Source: JBBSVE01 sp038233815
GTDB taxonomy: Bacteria; Pseudomonadota; Alphaproteobacteria; Rhodobacterales; Rhodobacteraceae
Reading direction: 5' to 3'
Assembly: GCA_038233815.1 (NCBI GenBank)
Contig: JBBSVE010000088.1
Coordinates: forward strand, 1-13,662
Length of the DNA stretch: 13,662 nucleotides
Below are positions 6,983 to 13,579 of the stretch, piece after piece (position 1 is the stretch's first letter; every line of letters starts with the position of its first letter). The notes beneath the pieces were generated by a model. The model was not told the DNA's origin. It saw only the letters and a program-made list of their open reading frames with translations, and did no database searches. A program made the translations under genes and the position numbers.

Positions 6983-7381
6983 TCACCGGATCAGTTTCAC
7001 ACGCACGCCTACCGCATCCGCCACCTCTGCCCAGTCTCGATCCGCCGTCACAGCCGGCAGGCTCAGATGCAACGCCAACGCCAGGCAGGCGCGATCGCCG
7101 TGGCTCAACCCATGAGCGCGTGTGTGGATGATCATCGCCCCCGCCTCGATGGCCAGCGTCGCAGTCAGGTCATGTTGCGCTTCGAGCGCCAGATCCTCGA
7201 GCGTCGCCACCGCGTCCTCGCGGGAGCCGCCGTCGCGGACGACCTTCGAGACGAGCTCCTGCATGTTGAGCGTCGAGACGGCCGCACCGCGACGCAGCCA
7301 GTCTCCCGCGACCTCGCCGCCGGGTTCGTCCAGCAGGTAGGCCAGGAGCGCGGACGTGTCTGCCACGCAGGCCGCCATCAT
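6983..7381 (-). CDS. PIN-domain toxin of a type II toxin-antitoxin pair (VapC-like ribonuclease)
   Basis: 132 residues from ATG at 7381; a second ATG follows at once and could equally be the start. PIN-domain acidic residues are all present: D8 (VADTSALLAYLLDEPGGE), E42 (LNMQELVSKV), D96 (SHGDRACLALAL) and D114 (AVTADRDW). PIN toxins are Mg-dependent ribonucleases that cut RNA when the antitoxin is degraded. The start overlaps the antitoxin stop by 4 bases (ATGA), the usual arrangement. Length and motifs are normal, so the gene looks intact. The RNA target cannot be read from the sequence. Confidence 0.92.
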   Translation of the reverse strand: MMAACVADTSALLAYLLDEPGGEVAGDWLRRGAAVSTLNMQELVSKVVRDGGSREDAVATLEDLALEAQHDLTATLAIEAGAMIIHTRAHGLSHGDRACLALALHLSLPAVTADRDWAEVADAVGVRVKLIR

Positions 7382-7662
7382 GCCCCATCGGCCCGGCGGC
7401 CAGCATGATCATCGTCTTCGCGTCTCGCTTCCTCGCGGCGCTCGGCGATCAATTCGTCCACGACACTATCCCGTCCGGCGAAGAGCCGCCGCATGCGCGC
7501 CTTCGCCCGGGCGCGGGACCGCTCGGCCGTGGTGATCTCGATCCGGTCACCGTCAGTCTGCACGACGACGCGGCCGCCCTGCCCGACCCCGAGCGTGCGC
7601 CGAAGCTCGACTGGGAGAACCATGCGGCCATTGTCCTGAAGGAGAATGTCATAGCGTGGCAT
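7378..7662 (-). CDS. AbrB/SpoVT-type antitoxin of the PIN toxin (VapB-like)
   Basis: 94 residues from ATG at 7662, with AAAGGAG eight bases upstream (7671-7677); an upstream GTG at 7686 is less likely. Residues 1-45 form the swapped-hairpin AbrB DNA-binding fold (PRYDILLQDNGRMVLPVELR, then LGVGQGGRVVVQTDGDRIEI). The rest is a charged, Arg/Glu-rich tail, typical of the part that wraps the toxin. It should neutralise the PIN protein and repress the shared promoter. It is translationally coupled to the toxin. The closing HAGRRADGA tail is probably disordered. Confidence 0.9.
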   Translation of the reverse strand: MPRYDILLQDNGRMVLPVELRRTLGVGQGGRVVVQTDGDRIEITTAERSRARAKARMRRLFAGRDSVVDELIAERREEARREDDDHAGRRADGA

Positions 7663-7687
7663 GAATGGGGCTCCTTTGGATGACACT

Positions 7688-7722
7688 ATTCCAGATCATA
7701 TCCATTTATATTCGATAATGCC
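7688..7722 (-). promoter_or_regulatory. Candidate promoter/operator of the toxin-antitoxin pair
   Basis: An AT-rich island in otherwise GC-rich DNA lies just before the antitoxin gene. TATGAT on the minus strand (7700-7695) is a good -10 match, placing the transcript start near 7688 and leaving a leader of about 26 bases. No good -35 is seen. The symmetric element ATAT-N6-ATAT (7698-7711) overlaps the -10, as expected for an operator bound by the antitoxin. The match is short and unproven. Confidence 0.4.
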
Positions 7723-7782
7723 ATGCACGTCACCACCTGTCATGGGTCGCTTGAGCACGAAGTCGAACTCGCGCTTGCATGC

Positions 7783-7810
7783 TGTCCGCAAGGGGATCCA
7801 CTTGCGGACA
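7783..7810. repeat. Perfect 10-bp inverted repeat between the cupin gene and the toxin-antitoxin pair
   Basis: TGTCCGCAAG at 7783-7792 is the exact reverse complement of CTTGCGGACA at 7801-7810, with an 8-base loop. It has no T-run on either side. It lies downstream of the cupin gene and upstream of the antitoxin promoter, so it could be a processed 3' end, a factor-dependent terminator or a protein binding site. Confidence 0.6.
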
Positions 7811-7856
7811 CTATGTGGTCATTCGCTGCAAGCGGTCTAAGCAGCAGCACCGCGGA

Positions 7857-7876
7857 CGAAGCGGGCGTTCGCTTCG
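7857..7876. repeat. 7-bp hairpin downstream of the cupin gene
   Basis: CGAAGCG at 7857-7863 pairs with CGCTTCG at 7870-7876 around GGCGTT. It is the first stem met after the cupin stop on the minus strand, about 50 bases downstream. No T-run follows. With the stem at 7783-7810 it makes a double-hairpin 3' region. Confidence 0.45.
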
Positions 7877-7926
7877 GCGTCTCTAAGGTCTGCTTGTCCC
7901 GGAAGGTCATGGTTGATGCGGACGCG

Positions 7927-8307
7927 TCAGCCCTTGGGCCGCACGGTCCCATAGAAGATGACCCAGACCTTGAAGCTGTCCGTGAACGTCTCGAAGCGGT
8001 GCGGCACATGGGCAGGGACGAACAAGAGGTCACCTGGCCCGAACGGCATCAGCTCATTACCGCGCGAGAAGGTGCCCGTGCCCGAGGCCACGATGTAGAG
8101 TTCGTCCCGGTCATGGGGCTTTTGGCTGTCCCTGCCCACAGGCGCGTAAAGCTCGATCGAGACTTCCGGAGTCTCGAACACGACGTCGAACGGCGCGGCC
8201 TCGCTCAGTCGGGCGGCGACGTCCGCGAACGGGTGCCGGACGACTTTGCTCGATCGGGCGGGTGCGGCGGTAGCCGATGCCTTGGGTAATGCCGTCACGT
8301 CGTTCAT
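7927..8307 (-). CDS. Small single-domain cupin protein
   Basis: 126 residues from ATG at 8307 with GGAGG five bases upstream; an ATG four codons earlier (8319) also has a good site. The cupin barrel shows PHDRDELYIVASGTGTF (H65, E69, G76) and FGPGDLLFVPAHVPHRFETF (H100, H103). The usual HxH of motif 1 is reduced to a single His, so metal binding by the standard 3-His/1-Glu set is uncertain. Many such cupins are sugar or amino-acid binding or have dioxygenase or isomerase roles; none can be assigned. The frame runs upstream into an IS66 remnant, which is why longer starts should be ignored. It is transcribed away from adiA. Confidence 0.85.
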   Translation of the reverse strand: MNDVTALPKASATAAPARSSKVVRHPFADVAARLSEAAPFDVVFETPEVSIELYAPVGRDSQKPHDRDELYIVASGTGTFSRGNELMPFGPGDLLFVPAHVPHRFETFTDSFKVWVIFYGTVRPKG

Positions 8308-8355
8308 CGCATCCTCCATCTCGTCCCTCCCCGATGCCCTGCCGACGGATTCCAT

Positions 8356-8541
8356 CCTAGCTCCACTCGGTCGCCAGCCTGAGGCACGGCTTGGAGCGGG
8401 CGACGGCACCATCCGCTCGCACCGCCGACAGGTCGTCTCCGACCGTGTGATCTCGAAGACCTTCAGCTACGCCGCGATCATGTCGAGCAGTTCGCTGACA
8501 TCTTCGCCGACGATGCGCAGGTCGCCACCGCAATCCGCCGA
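8356..8541 (-). pseudogene. IS66-family transposase (TnpC) fragment with an internal stop
   Basis: On the minus strand the frame reads DCGGDLRIVGEDVSELLDMI, AA, a TAG stop (8469-8467), then LKVFEITRSETTCRRCERMV and PSPAPSRASGW. This matches the zinc-binding segment of IS66 transposases (CPxCGG...GEDVSE...VIRxxRPKxACRxCExxVQAPAPxRP), including both Cys pairs. Only about 60 residues remain and one codon is a stop, so it is dead. It lies between the cupin start and the adiA promoter and is in frame with the cupin gene. No IS66 terminal repeats are seen near it. Confidence 0.75.
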
Positions 8542-8543
8542 GG

Positions 8544-8557
8544 TTGACCTGGATCAA
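8544..8557. promoter_or_regulatory. FNR/FnrL-type binding site upstream of adiA
   Basis: TTGACCTGGATCAA matches the FNR consensus TTGAT-N4-ATCAA at 9 of 10 defined positions, and the TTGAC-N4-ATCAA form is common among alphaproteobacterial FnrL sites. The centre (8550.5) is 72 bases before the adiA ATG. A weak -10 (TAGGGT, 8579-8584) would put the transcript start near 8591 and the box near -40.5, close to the -41.5 of class II FNR-activated promoters. This suggests low-oxygen activation of the adi operon. Confidence 0.6.
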
Positions 8558-8607
8558 GATCGACCCCGAGCGGAGTCGTAGGGTGAACTGTCAGGTAGGG
8601 CGACTGG

Positions 8608-8616
8608 AAAAGGAAG
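8608..8616 (+). promoter_or_regulatory. Ribosome binding site that decides the adiA start
   Basis: AAAAGGAAG ends six bases before the ATG at 8623. The in-frame ATG ten codons later (8653) has no comparable site, so the longer N-terminus is chosen. Confidence 0.7.
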
Positions 8617-8622
8617 TTCTTT

Positions 8623-10923
8623 ATGTCCACGCGATCGAGCCTGAAGCTGCCCATGCGGACCCTGATCGTCCATAAATCCGATGGTCTCAACACGGCGGCC
8701 GAGCGTGCCCTGACCAGTCTGGTCGTGGAACTCGAACGACGGGAGATCGACGTCGTTCACTCCTATTCGGCAAAAGATGCGGGGTCTGTCGTGGCGACGG
8801 ATCCGACGATCCAGTGTCTGATCCTGGACTGGGAACTGGACGACACCCAGGATCAGGCGATCGGCGTGCTCGATGCAACCCGTACGTTCAACCCGGACGT
8901 GCCGATCTTTTTGCTCGCCGAGCGCAGCATCGCCTCGACGTTGTCTGCCGACGTCATGACCAAGGCCGACGATTTCATCTGGTTGCTGGAAGACACTGCG
9001 GATTTCATCGGCGGACGCGTGCTGACGGCTCTCCTCGCATATCGCTCGAACGTCCTGCCGCCGATGTTCAAGGCGATGGTCCGGTTCGCACAGACCTATG
9101 AGTATTCCTGGCATACGCCGGGGCATACGGGGGGTACGGCGTTTCTCACCTCGCCGGTCGGCCGCGCGTTCTTCGAGTTTTTCGGCGAGAGCCTGTTCCG
9201 CTCCGATCTCTCGATCTCCGTGGGCGACGTGGGCTCACTTCTCGACCACAGCGGACCTATCGGGGAAGCCGAGAGATACGCAGCCCGCGTCTTCGGGGCC
9301 GACCGGACCTATTACGTCACGAACGGGTCATCGACATCCAACCGGATCATCCTGATGGCGAGCGTGACCCGTGGCCAGGTGGCGCTCTGTGACCGCAACT
9401 GCCACAAGTCGATCGAGCATGCGATGACGCTGTCGGGCGCGATCCCGGTCTACCTCATGCCGACGCGCAATGCCTACGGCATCATCGGACCCATCCCGCC
9501 CGAACGGCTTACTGCGGCGGCGATCCGGACGCTGCTGAGCGACAACCCTCTCGTCAGCGCCGACGAGAGGACACCCGTCCACGCCGTCATCACGAACTCC
9601 ACCTATGACGGCTTGTGCTACAACGTCACGCGCATCGAAGATTTGATGGGCGAGACCGTGGACCGGTTGCATTTCGACGAGGCTTGGTACGCCTACGCGC
9701 GCTTCAACCCGCTCTATGAGAAGCGGTTCGGCATGCATGGCGAGCCGGGCACGGGTGACGCATCGAAGCCGTCCGTCTTCACGACCCACTCCACCCACAA
9801 GCTTCTCGCCGCCCTGTCGCAGGCGTCGCTGATCCATGTCCGTGACGGTCGCAACCCGATCGAGCACGCTCGCTTCAACGAGGCGTTCATGATGCACGCG
9901 TCGACCTCGCCCAATTACGCGATCATGGCGTCGAACGACGTGTCGGCGGCGATGATGGACGCGTCGGGGGAGCGCCTGACGGGCGAGTCGATCCGGGAGG
10001 CCGTCGCCTTCCGTCAGGCAGTCGGCCGGCTGAACGCCGAGATCGCCGAAGAGGGCGGCTGGTTCTTCGACGTCTGGCAGCCGCCCGAGGTCGTTGACGC
10101 CCGCGGCCGCAAGGTCGCGTTCCACGAGGCGGATCCCGAGTACCTCGCGACGAACGCACAATGCTGGACGCTGAAGTCCGACGCGGCATGGCACGGCTTC
10201 GGCAGGATCGAAGACGACTACTGCATGCTAGACCCCATCAAGGTGTCCCTCATAGCCCCCGGAATGACGCCCGACGGAAGCCTCCGCAGCGTCGGGATCC
10301 CGGCCTATGTCGTCTCGGCCTACCTCGCGCACCGGGGCATCGTCGTCGAGAAGACCACCGACTTCATGATCCTGCTCCTGTTCTCCATGGGCGTGACCAA
10401 GGGAAAGTGGGGCACCCTGATCAATGCCCTGCTGGACTTTCGCAAGGATTACGACGCCAACCGAACACTCGCCCATGCCTTGCCGGATCTCGTAGTCGCC
10501 TACCCCAAACGGTATGGCGGCATGGGCTTGCGTGATCTTGCGGACCTGATGTTCTCGGCCATGGTGGACCTCAAGACGACCCCCGCCATGGCTGCAGCGT
10601 TCGCGATCCTGCCGCGACCCGATCTCAGCCCCGTCGATACCTACGAGGAACTGGTGCGGGGCAAGGTCCGGCGCGTGACGCTCGACGAACTTCCGGGACG
10701 CACGCTCGCCACCGGCATCGTACCCTACCCGCCGGGCATTCCCCTGATGATGCCTGGTGAAAATGCTGGTCCTGCCGATGGCCCCCTGATCGGCTACCTG
10801 CGGGCCCTGCAGGCGTTCGACCTCAGGTTCCCCGGTTTCGTCCACGATACGCACGGCGTGGAGGTCGAGGAAGGAAGGTATTCCGTCCTCGTCCTCGATC
10901 GCGAGGGAGAGGCCCGGCCATGA
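8623..10923 (+). CDS. adiA: Biodegradative arginine decarboxylase (PLP-dependent, fold type I)
   Basis: 766 residues, close to E. coli AdiA (about 755). Order: an N-terminal receiver-like wing domain (1-140), the PLP core (SWHTPGHTGG, YYVTNGSSTSN, VITNSTYDGLCYN, D352 in HFDEAWYAYARF, and K393 in TTHSTHKLLAALSQAS, the Schiff-base lysine), and a C-terminal domain with MLDPIKVSLIAPGM, TDFMILLLFSMGVTKGKWGT and PYPPGIPLMMPGEN. RFNEAFMMHASTSPNYAIMA resembles arginine rather than lysine decarboxylases. The enzyme converts arginine to agmatine and CO2 in the cytoplasm, consuming a proton. Its stop overlaps the adiC start (ATGA). Arginine specificity rests on overall likeness and on the adjacent AdiC-type antiporter; ornithine or lysine cannot be fully excluded. 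Confidence 0.92.
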   Translation: MSTRSSLKLPMRTLIVHKSDGLNTAAERALTSLVVELERREIDVVHSYSAKDAGSVVATDPTIQCLILDWELDDTQDQAIGVLDATRTFNPDVPIFLLAERSIASTLSADVMTKADDFIWLLEDTADFIGGRVLTALLAYRSNVLPPMFKAMVRFAQTYEYSWHTPGHTGGTAFLTSPVGRAFFEFFGESLFRSDLSISVGDVGSLLDHSGPIGEAERYAARVFGADRTYYVTNGSSTSNRIILMASVTRGQVALCDRNCHKSIEHAMTLSGAIPVYLMPTRNAYGIIGPIPPERLTAAAIRTLLSDNPLVSADERTPVHAVITNSTYDGLCYNVTRIEDLMGETVDRLHFDEAWYAYARFNPLYEKRFGMHGEPGTGDASKPSVFTTHSTHKLLAALSQASLIHVRDGRNPIEHARFNEAFMMHASTSPNYAIMASNDVSAAMMDASGERLTGESIREAVAFRQAVGRLNAEIAEEGGWFFDVWQPPEVVDARGRKVAFHEADPEYLATNAQCWTLKSDAAWHGFGRIEDDYCMLDPIKVSLIAPGMTPDGSLRSVGIPAYVVSAYLAHRGIVVEKTTDFMILLLFSMGVTKGKWGTLINALLDFRKDYDANRTLAHALPDLVVAYPKRYGGMGLRDLADLMFSAMVDLKTTPAMAAAFAILPRPDLSPVDTYEELVRGKVRRVTLDELPGRTLATGIVPYPPGIPLMMPGENAGPADGPLIGYLRALQAFDLRFPGFVHDTHGVEVEEGRYSVLVLDREGEARP

Positions 10924-12455
10924 CCGACCAGACCGCAGCGACGCAGGCCACGACCGCGACATCGGGCGGCAAGAAGATCGGGGTCGTCGCGGCGACCCTC
11001 ATGGTGGCCGGCAACATGATGGGGTCGGGCATCTTCATGCTGCCCGCGAACCTGGCCGCGATAGGCAGCATCGCACTGATCGGCTGGCTCTTCACGACGG
11101 TGGGCGTGGTGGCAATCGCACTCGTGTTCGCAAAGTTGGCCGCGATCGATCCCGTGGCGGGCGGACCCTACGCCTATTCGCGCAAGGCCTACGGCGACTA
11201 CATGGGGTATCAGACCAACATGGTCTACTGGCTCGCCAACGTCATCGGCAACGTGGCGCTGGCGGTCGCGGGACTGGGCTATCTGGCCTATTTCTTCCCC
11301 GTGCTGGAAGTGCCGATCATCCTTGCCTTCGCCAGTATCGCGATGATCTGGCTCTTTACCTACGCCAACATACTGGGGCCGAACCTCGTCGGTCGCGTGC
11401 AGGGCTTCACGACCGTCGTTGCCCTGATCCCGATCTTCGGAACGGCATTCCTCGGCTGGTACTGGTTCAGCGCCGATACGTTCACCTCCGCCTGGAACGT
11501 ATCCGGCAAGGGCAGCATCGGTGCCGTAATGGCGACCTTCACGTTCACTCTGTGGGCCTTTATTGGCGTGGAAAGTGCCTCGGTCTCGGCGGGTGTCCTG
11601 GAAAATCCATCGCGCAACGTGCCCATCGCCACGGTGGGCGGGGTCATTCTTGCGTCGATCGCTTACATCCTCAGCTCGACCGTGATCATGGGGATGATCC
11701 CGAACGCCGAACTCATCGCCTCGTCGGCGCCCTTCGCGGATGCCGCGCGGATCGCCTTGGGCGATATCGCGGGGAGCGCGGTCGCCCTCGCCGCGGCGGT
11801 CGGTTGCCTCGGCTCGCTGGCCGGCTGGACGTTGATCACGGGACAAACGGCAAAGGCCGCGGCGGACGACGGTCTGTTCCCGGCGATCTTCTCCCGCGTC
11901 AATCGGCAGGGCGTTCCCGCGCTCGGCATCGTCATAGTCGCCGCGCTGATGAGCGTTCAGGTTCTGGCAACGATCTCTCCGACGGCGAGCGAGCAGTTCG
12001 GCAAGATCGCGTCTATTGCCGTGATCATGACACTGCTGCCGTACATCTACTCGATGATCTCCATCAAGGTGCTCGGCTATCGAAAGATGCCAGGCGGGCA
12101 ATATGCCTTCTTCGTGGCCGCGGGCCTGCTGGGGGCAATCTACTGTCTGGTGGCGCTCGTCGGATCGGACGGCGAACAGACACGATGGGCGCTGATCTTC
12201 GTGATCTCAACAATCGTGTTTTATTCCGTTGCCGTAACGCGAAAGCGCGACATCGAGGAAGGACATCGCCATGTCGGTGGCATATCCCCGATTTGGGTTA
12301 GGTACATGGCTCTGGCCGTGACAGTGATCGCACTGGGGATCATGTTCTACCTCTCTGTCGGCCAGTATTCGGACCTCAAGTTGCGGACGCGGACGGGTCC
12401 CGCGCCGGGCGTGTCGCAAGAAATTCAGGATATGGTCCCCTCGAGTGGCTTCTGA
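10920..12455 (+). CDS. adiC: Arginine/agmatine antiporter (APC family) with an extended C-terminus
   Basis: 511 residues; E. coli AdiC has 445. Likeness is strong throughout: GNMMGSGIFMLPANLA (substrate loop of TM1), YQTNMVYWLANVIGN (Y103 and N111 equivalents), TLWAFIGVESASV with W212 and E218 (E. coli W202 and E208), NVPIATVGGV, IMGMIPNAEL, and GCLGSLAGWTLITGQTAKAA with W303 (E. coli W293). All the residues known for arginine recognition and gating that I can place are kept. The protein exchanges external arginine for internal agmatine, completing a proton-consuming cycle with adiA. The start overlaps the adiA stop. After the region equal to TM12 there is an extra hydrophobic segment (YMALAVTVIALGIMFYLSVG) and a polar tail, not present in the E. 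coli protein. Confidence 0.92.
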   Translation: MTDQTAATQATTATSGGKKIGVVAATLMVAGNMMGSGIFMLPANLAAIGSIALIGWLFTTVGVVAIALVFAKLAAIDPVAGGPYAYSRKAYGDYMGYQTNMVYWLANVIGNVALAVAGLGYLAYFFPVLEVPIILAFASIAMIWLFTYANILGPNLVGRVQGFTTVVALIPIFGTAFLGWYWFSADTFTSAWNVSGKGSIGAVMATFTFTLWAFIGVESASVSAGVLENPSRNVPIATVGGVILASIAYILSSTVIMGMIPNAELIASSAPFADAARIALGDIAGSAVALAAAVGCLGSLAGWTLITGQTAKAAADDGLFPAIFSRVNRQGVPALGIVIVAALMSVQVLATISPTASEQFGKIASIAVIMTLLPYIYSMISIKVLGYRKMPGGQYAFFVAAGLLGAIYCLVALVGSDGEQTRWALIFVISTIVFYSVAVTRKRDIEEGHRHVGGISPIWVRYMALAVTVIALGIMFYLSVGQYSDLKLRTRTGPAPGVSQEIQDMVPSSGF

Positions 12456-12930
12456 CGGGCCCGGTAGAGGCCGGACAGGCTCAGTCGAGGTAAGGATGTC
12501 GTTCTTTGTCGGTAGGCGCGCGGACGGGGTGGGCGATGCGCCTATACCAGCACTGAGCCCTCATGATGCAGATGATGCGTCGGGCGAAATCACCGAGGAT
12601 CGATCTCCATCCGCTGTCGCAGCCGCAGGATGGATGGCACGAACCTCCAGGCCCGCTTGCGGGGGCTGGACCATCAGCGGTGACATCATGGATTTAGCCG
12701 CCCGTACCTCATCTTGCGCCGAGAACGGCTCATGATGAATTGCAAGGAGACGCAAGCCGCCTCTGCCACGACAAGGAGCATACGGTGCATTTTCGCACGT
12801 ACCGCCAGATGATCGTGTCGGCGCGAACACGAACTTCTAGCGAGTATTCCGAACGGCGACGGCGGGTTTGTCGGTTCGGGGCGCACCCTTTCCATGCCGG
12901 CAGAGACGCTAATTGATACGGCGGAAGCCA
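12456..12930. other. About 475 bases downstream of adiC without a recognisable gene
   Basis: Several short open frames exist, but none has a ribosome site plus a product I can recognise. I found no strong rho-independent terminator for the adi operon: the best local stems (near 12460 and 12650) have only four pairs. The region may be the 3' flank of the operon plus the insertion site of the IS110 element. Confidence 0.45.
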
Positions 12931-13396
12931 TGTGTGGATGCCTCCCATTGTGCAAGGAAAATTTTGACTTTCTGAGCATGTGATCGAGTGCGGTCATGTG
13001 TCAGGCCTCTGTGTGCGGCTTTTCACATGCCGCGGGCCGGTATGGAGATGCGCGGATCAGTTCCAAATCACTTAGCACGCGCTCAAGATGGCGCTTTGGC
13101 TTCCCCTGGTTTTCCTGATCCCGATCTGATCGATCATTTGCCCATGCTGGTCATTGCCTTCCTCACACTTCCGGGCGGTCGATTATGGCAAGGTTGCTTT
13201 ATACCCCCGCCATAACCGGCCCCCGGTATTCTTCATTTTTCGTCAACATGGCCCAAAGCCCCCGCGCCATCTTGTTGGCCAGCGCAATGGCGACCAGCAT
13301 GCGGGGTTTGCGGGCCAGCATTTTCTCAAGCCAAGACCCCTTGGGCGCGCCTCTTCGAACCGACGAACCCACCACAGCCATCGCCCCGATAATGTG
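12931..13396 (-). mobile_element. Remnant of an IS110-family (IS1111-like) element: 3' half of transposase plus downstream end
   Basis: The transposase C-terminus (13199-13396) is followed by roughly 260 non-coding bases, as is usual in IS1111-type elements, which have a long stretch between the gene and the right end. The outer boundary is my guess: the motif around 12930-12965, which on the minus strand reads AAAATTTTCCTTGCACAATG followed by GGAGGCATCCACACATGG, looks like an element terminus. The left part is missing because an IS21-type element starts at about 13393. Confidence 0.45.
13199..13396 (-). pseudogene. IS110-family transposase, C-terminal fragment
   Basis: The minus-strand frame reads HIIGAMAVVGSSVRRGAPKG, SWLEKMLARKPRMLVAIALA, NKMARGLWAMLTKNEEYRGP and ends with TAA at 13201-13199. 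GSWLxxMLxRKPxMLVAIALANKMAR is a strong signature of the C-terminus of IS110/IS1111-type (DEDD) transposases. The N-terminal catalytic part is absent: the homology stops at about 13396, exactly where the repeats of an IS21-type element begin. It is therefore a remnant of an interrupted gene and should be non-functional. Confidence 0.85.
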
Positions 13397-13570
13397 GATC
13401 GGCGTGCAAAAAGGACCCCTTTAGCGGGGTGATCGGCGTCCAAATGGGACCCCTCATTTCGATGGTTTAAACGTTCGGCTGGATTACCAGTTGGCGAGAT
13501 CGGGATGTTGGTTGTGGAGACAGTGGTTCGTATTCGGCGCGAGTATGCCGGAGGCAAGGCGATCGGTGGT
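13393..13570 (+). mobile_element. Left end of an IS21-family element, truncated
   Basis: IS21 elements begin with TG and carry multiple terminal repeats inside the end, followed by istA. Here TGTGGATCGG at 13393 (or TGGATCGG at 13395) opens the end, two 24-base repeats follow, and the istA start comes about 50 bases later. The element breaks off after about 20 codons of istA, near 13566-13570. Confidence 0.7.
13397..13454 (+). repeat. Two 24-base direct repeats (IS21-type multiple terminal repeats)
   Basis: Copies at 13397-13420 and 13431-13454 share GATCGGCGT and GGACCCCT at their edges and are identical at 21 of 24 positions; they differ at positions 10, 15 and 16. They start 34 bases apart. 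Between them lies TTTAGCGGGG, so ACCCC and GGGGT can also form a small stem. Such repeats bind the transposase at IS21 ends. Confidence 0.8.
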
Positions 13571-13579
13571 GTAACCTGA
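13505..13579 (+). pseudogene. istA: IstA (IS21-family transposase) N-terminal fragment
   Basis: ATG at 13505 opens MLVVETVVRIRREYAGGKAI, which is the usual start of IS21-type IstA proteins, just before the helix-turn-helix (normally KxIAR...SRNTVRK). Here the sequence diverges after GGKAI to GGVT and a TGA at 13577-13579. Only 24 residues are encoded, against several hundred in an intact IstA, so the gene is dead at this copy. The most likely cause is a second insertion or deletion near 13567-13571. Confidence 0.72.

Noticed and set aside
8320..8412. Longer cupin protein starting at 8412
   Set aside because: The added residues are the zinc-binding segment of an IS66 transposase remnant in the same frame, not part of the cupin.
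10794..12101. 435-codon open frame on the minus strand
   Set aside because: It lies opposite adiA and adiC and has the His/Arg/Asp-rich composition of an antisense frame.
12445..12735. 96-codon open frame after adiC
   Set aside because: It starts inside adiC in another frame, has no ribosome site and no recognisable domain.
13397..13454. CRISPR-like repeats
   Set aside because: There are only two copies, 10 bases apart, next to an istA start, which fits IS21 terminal repeats. No array is present in the window.
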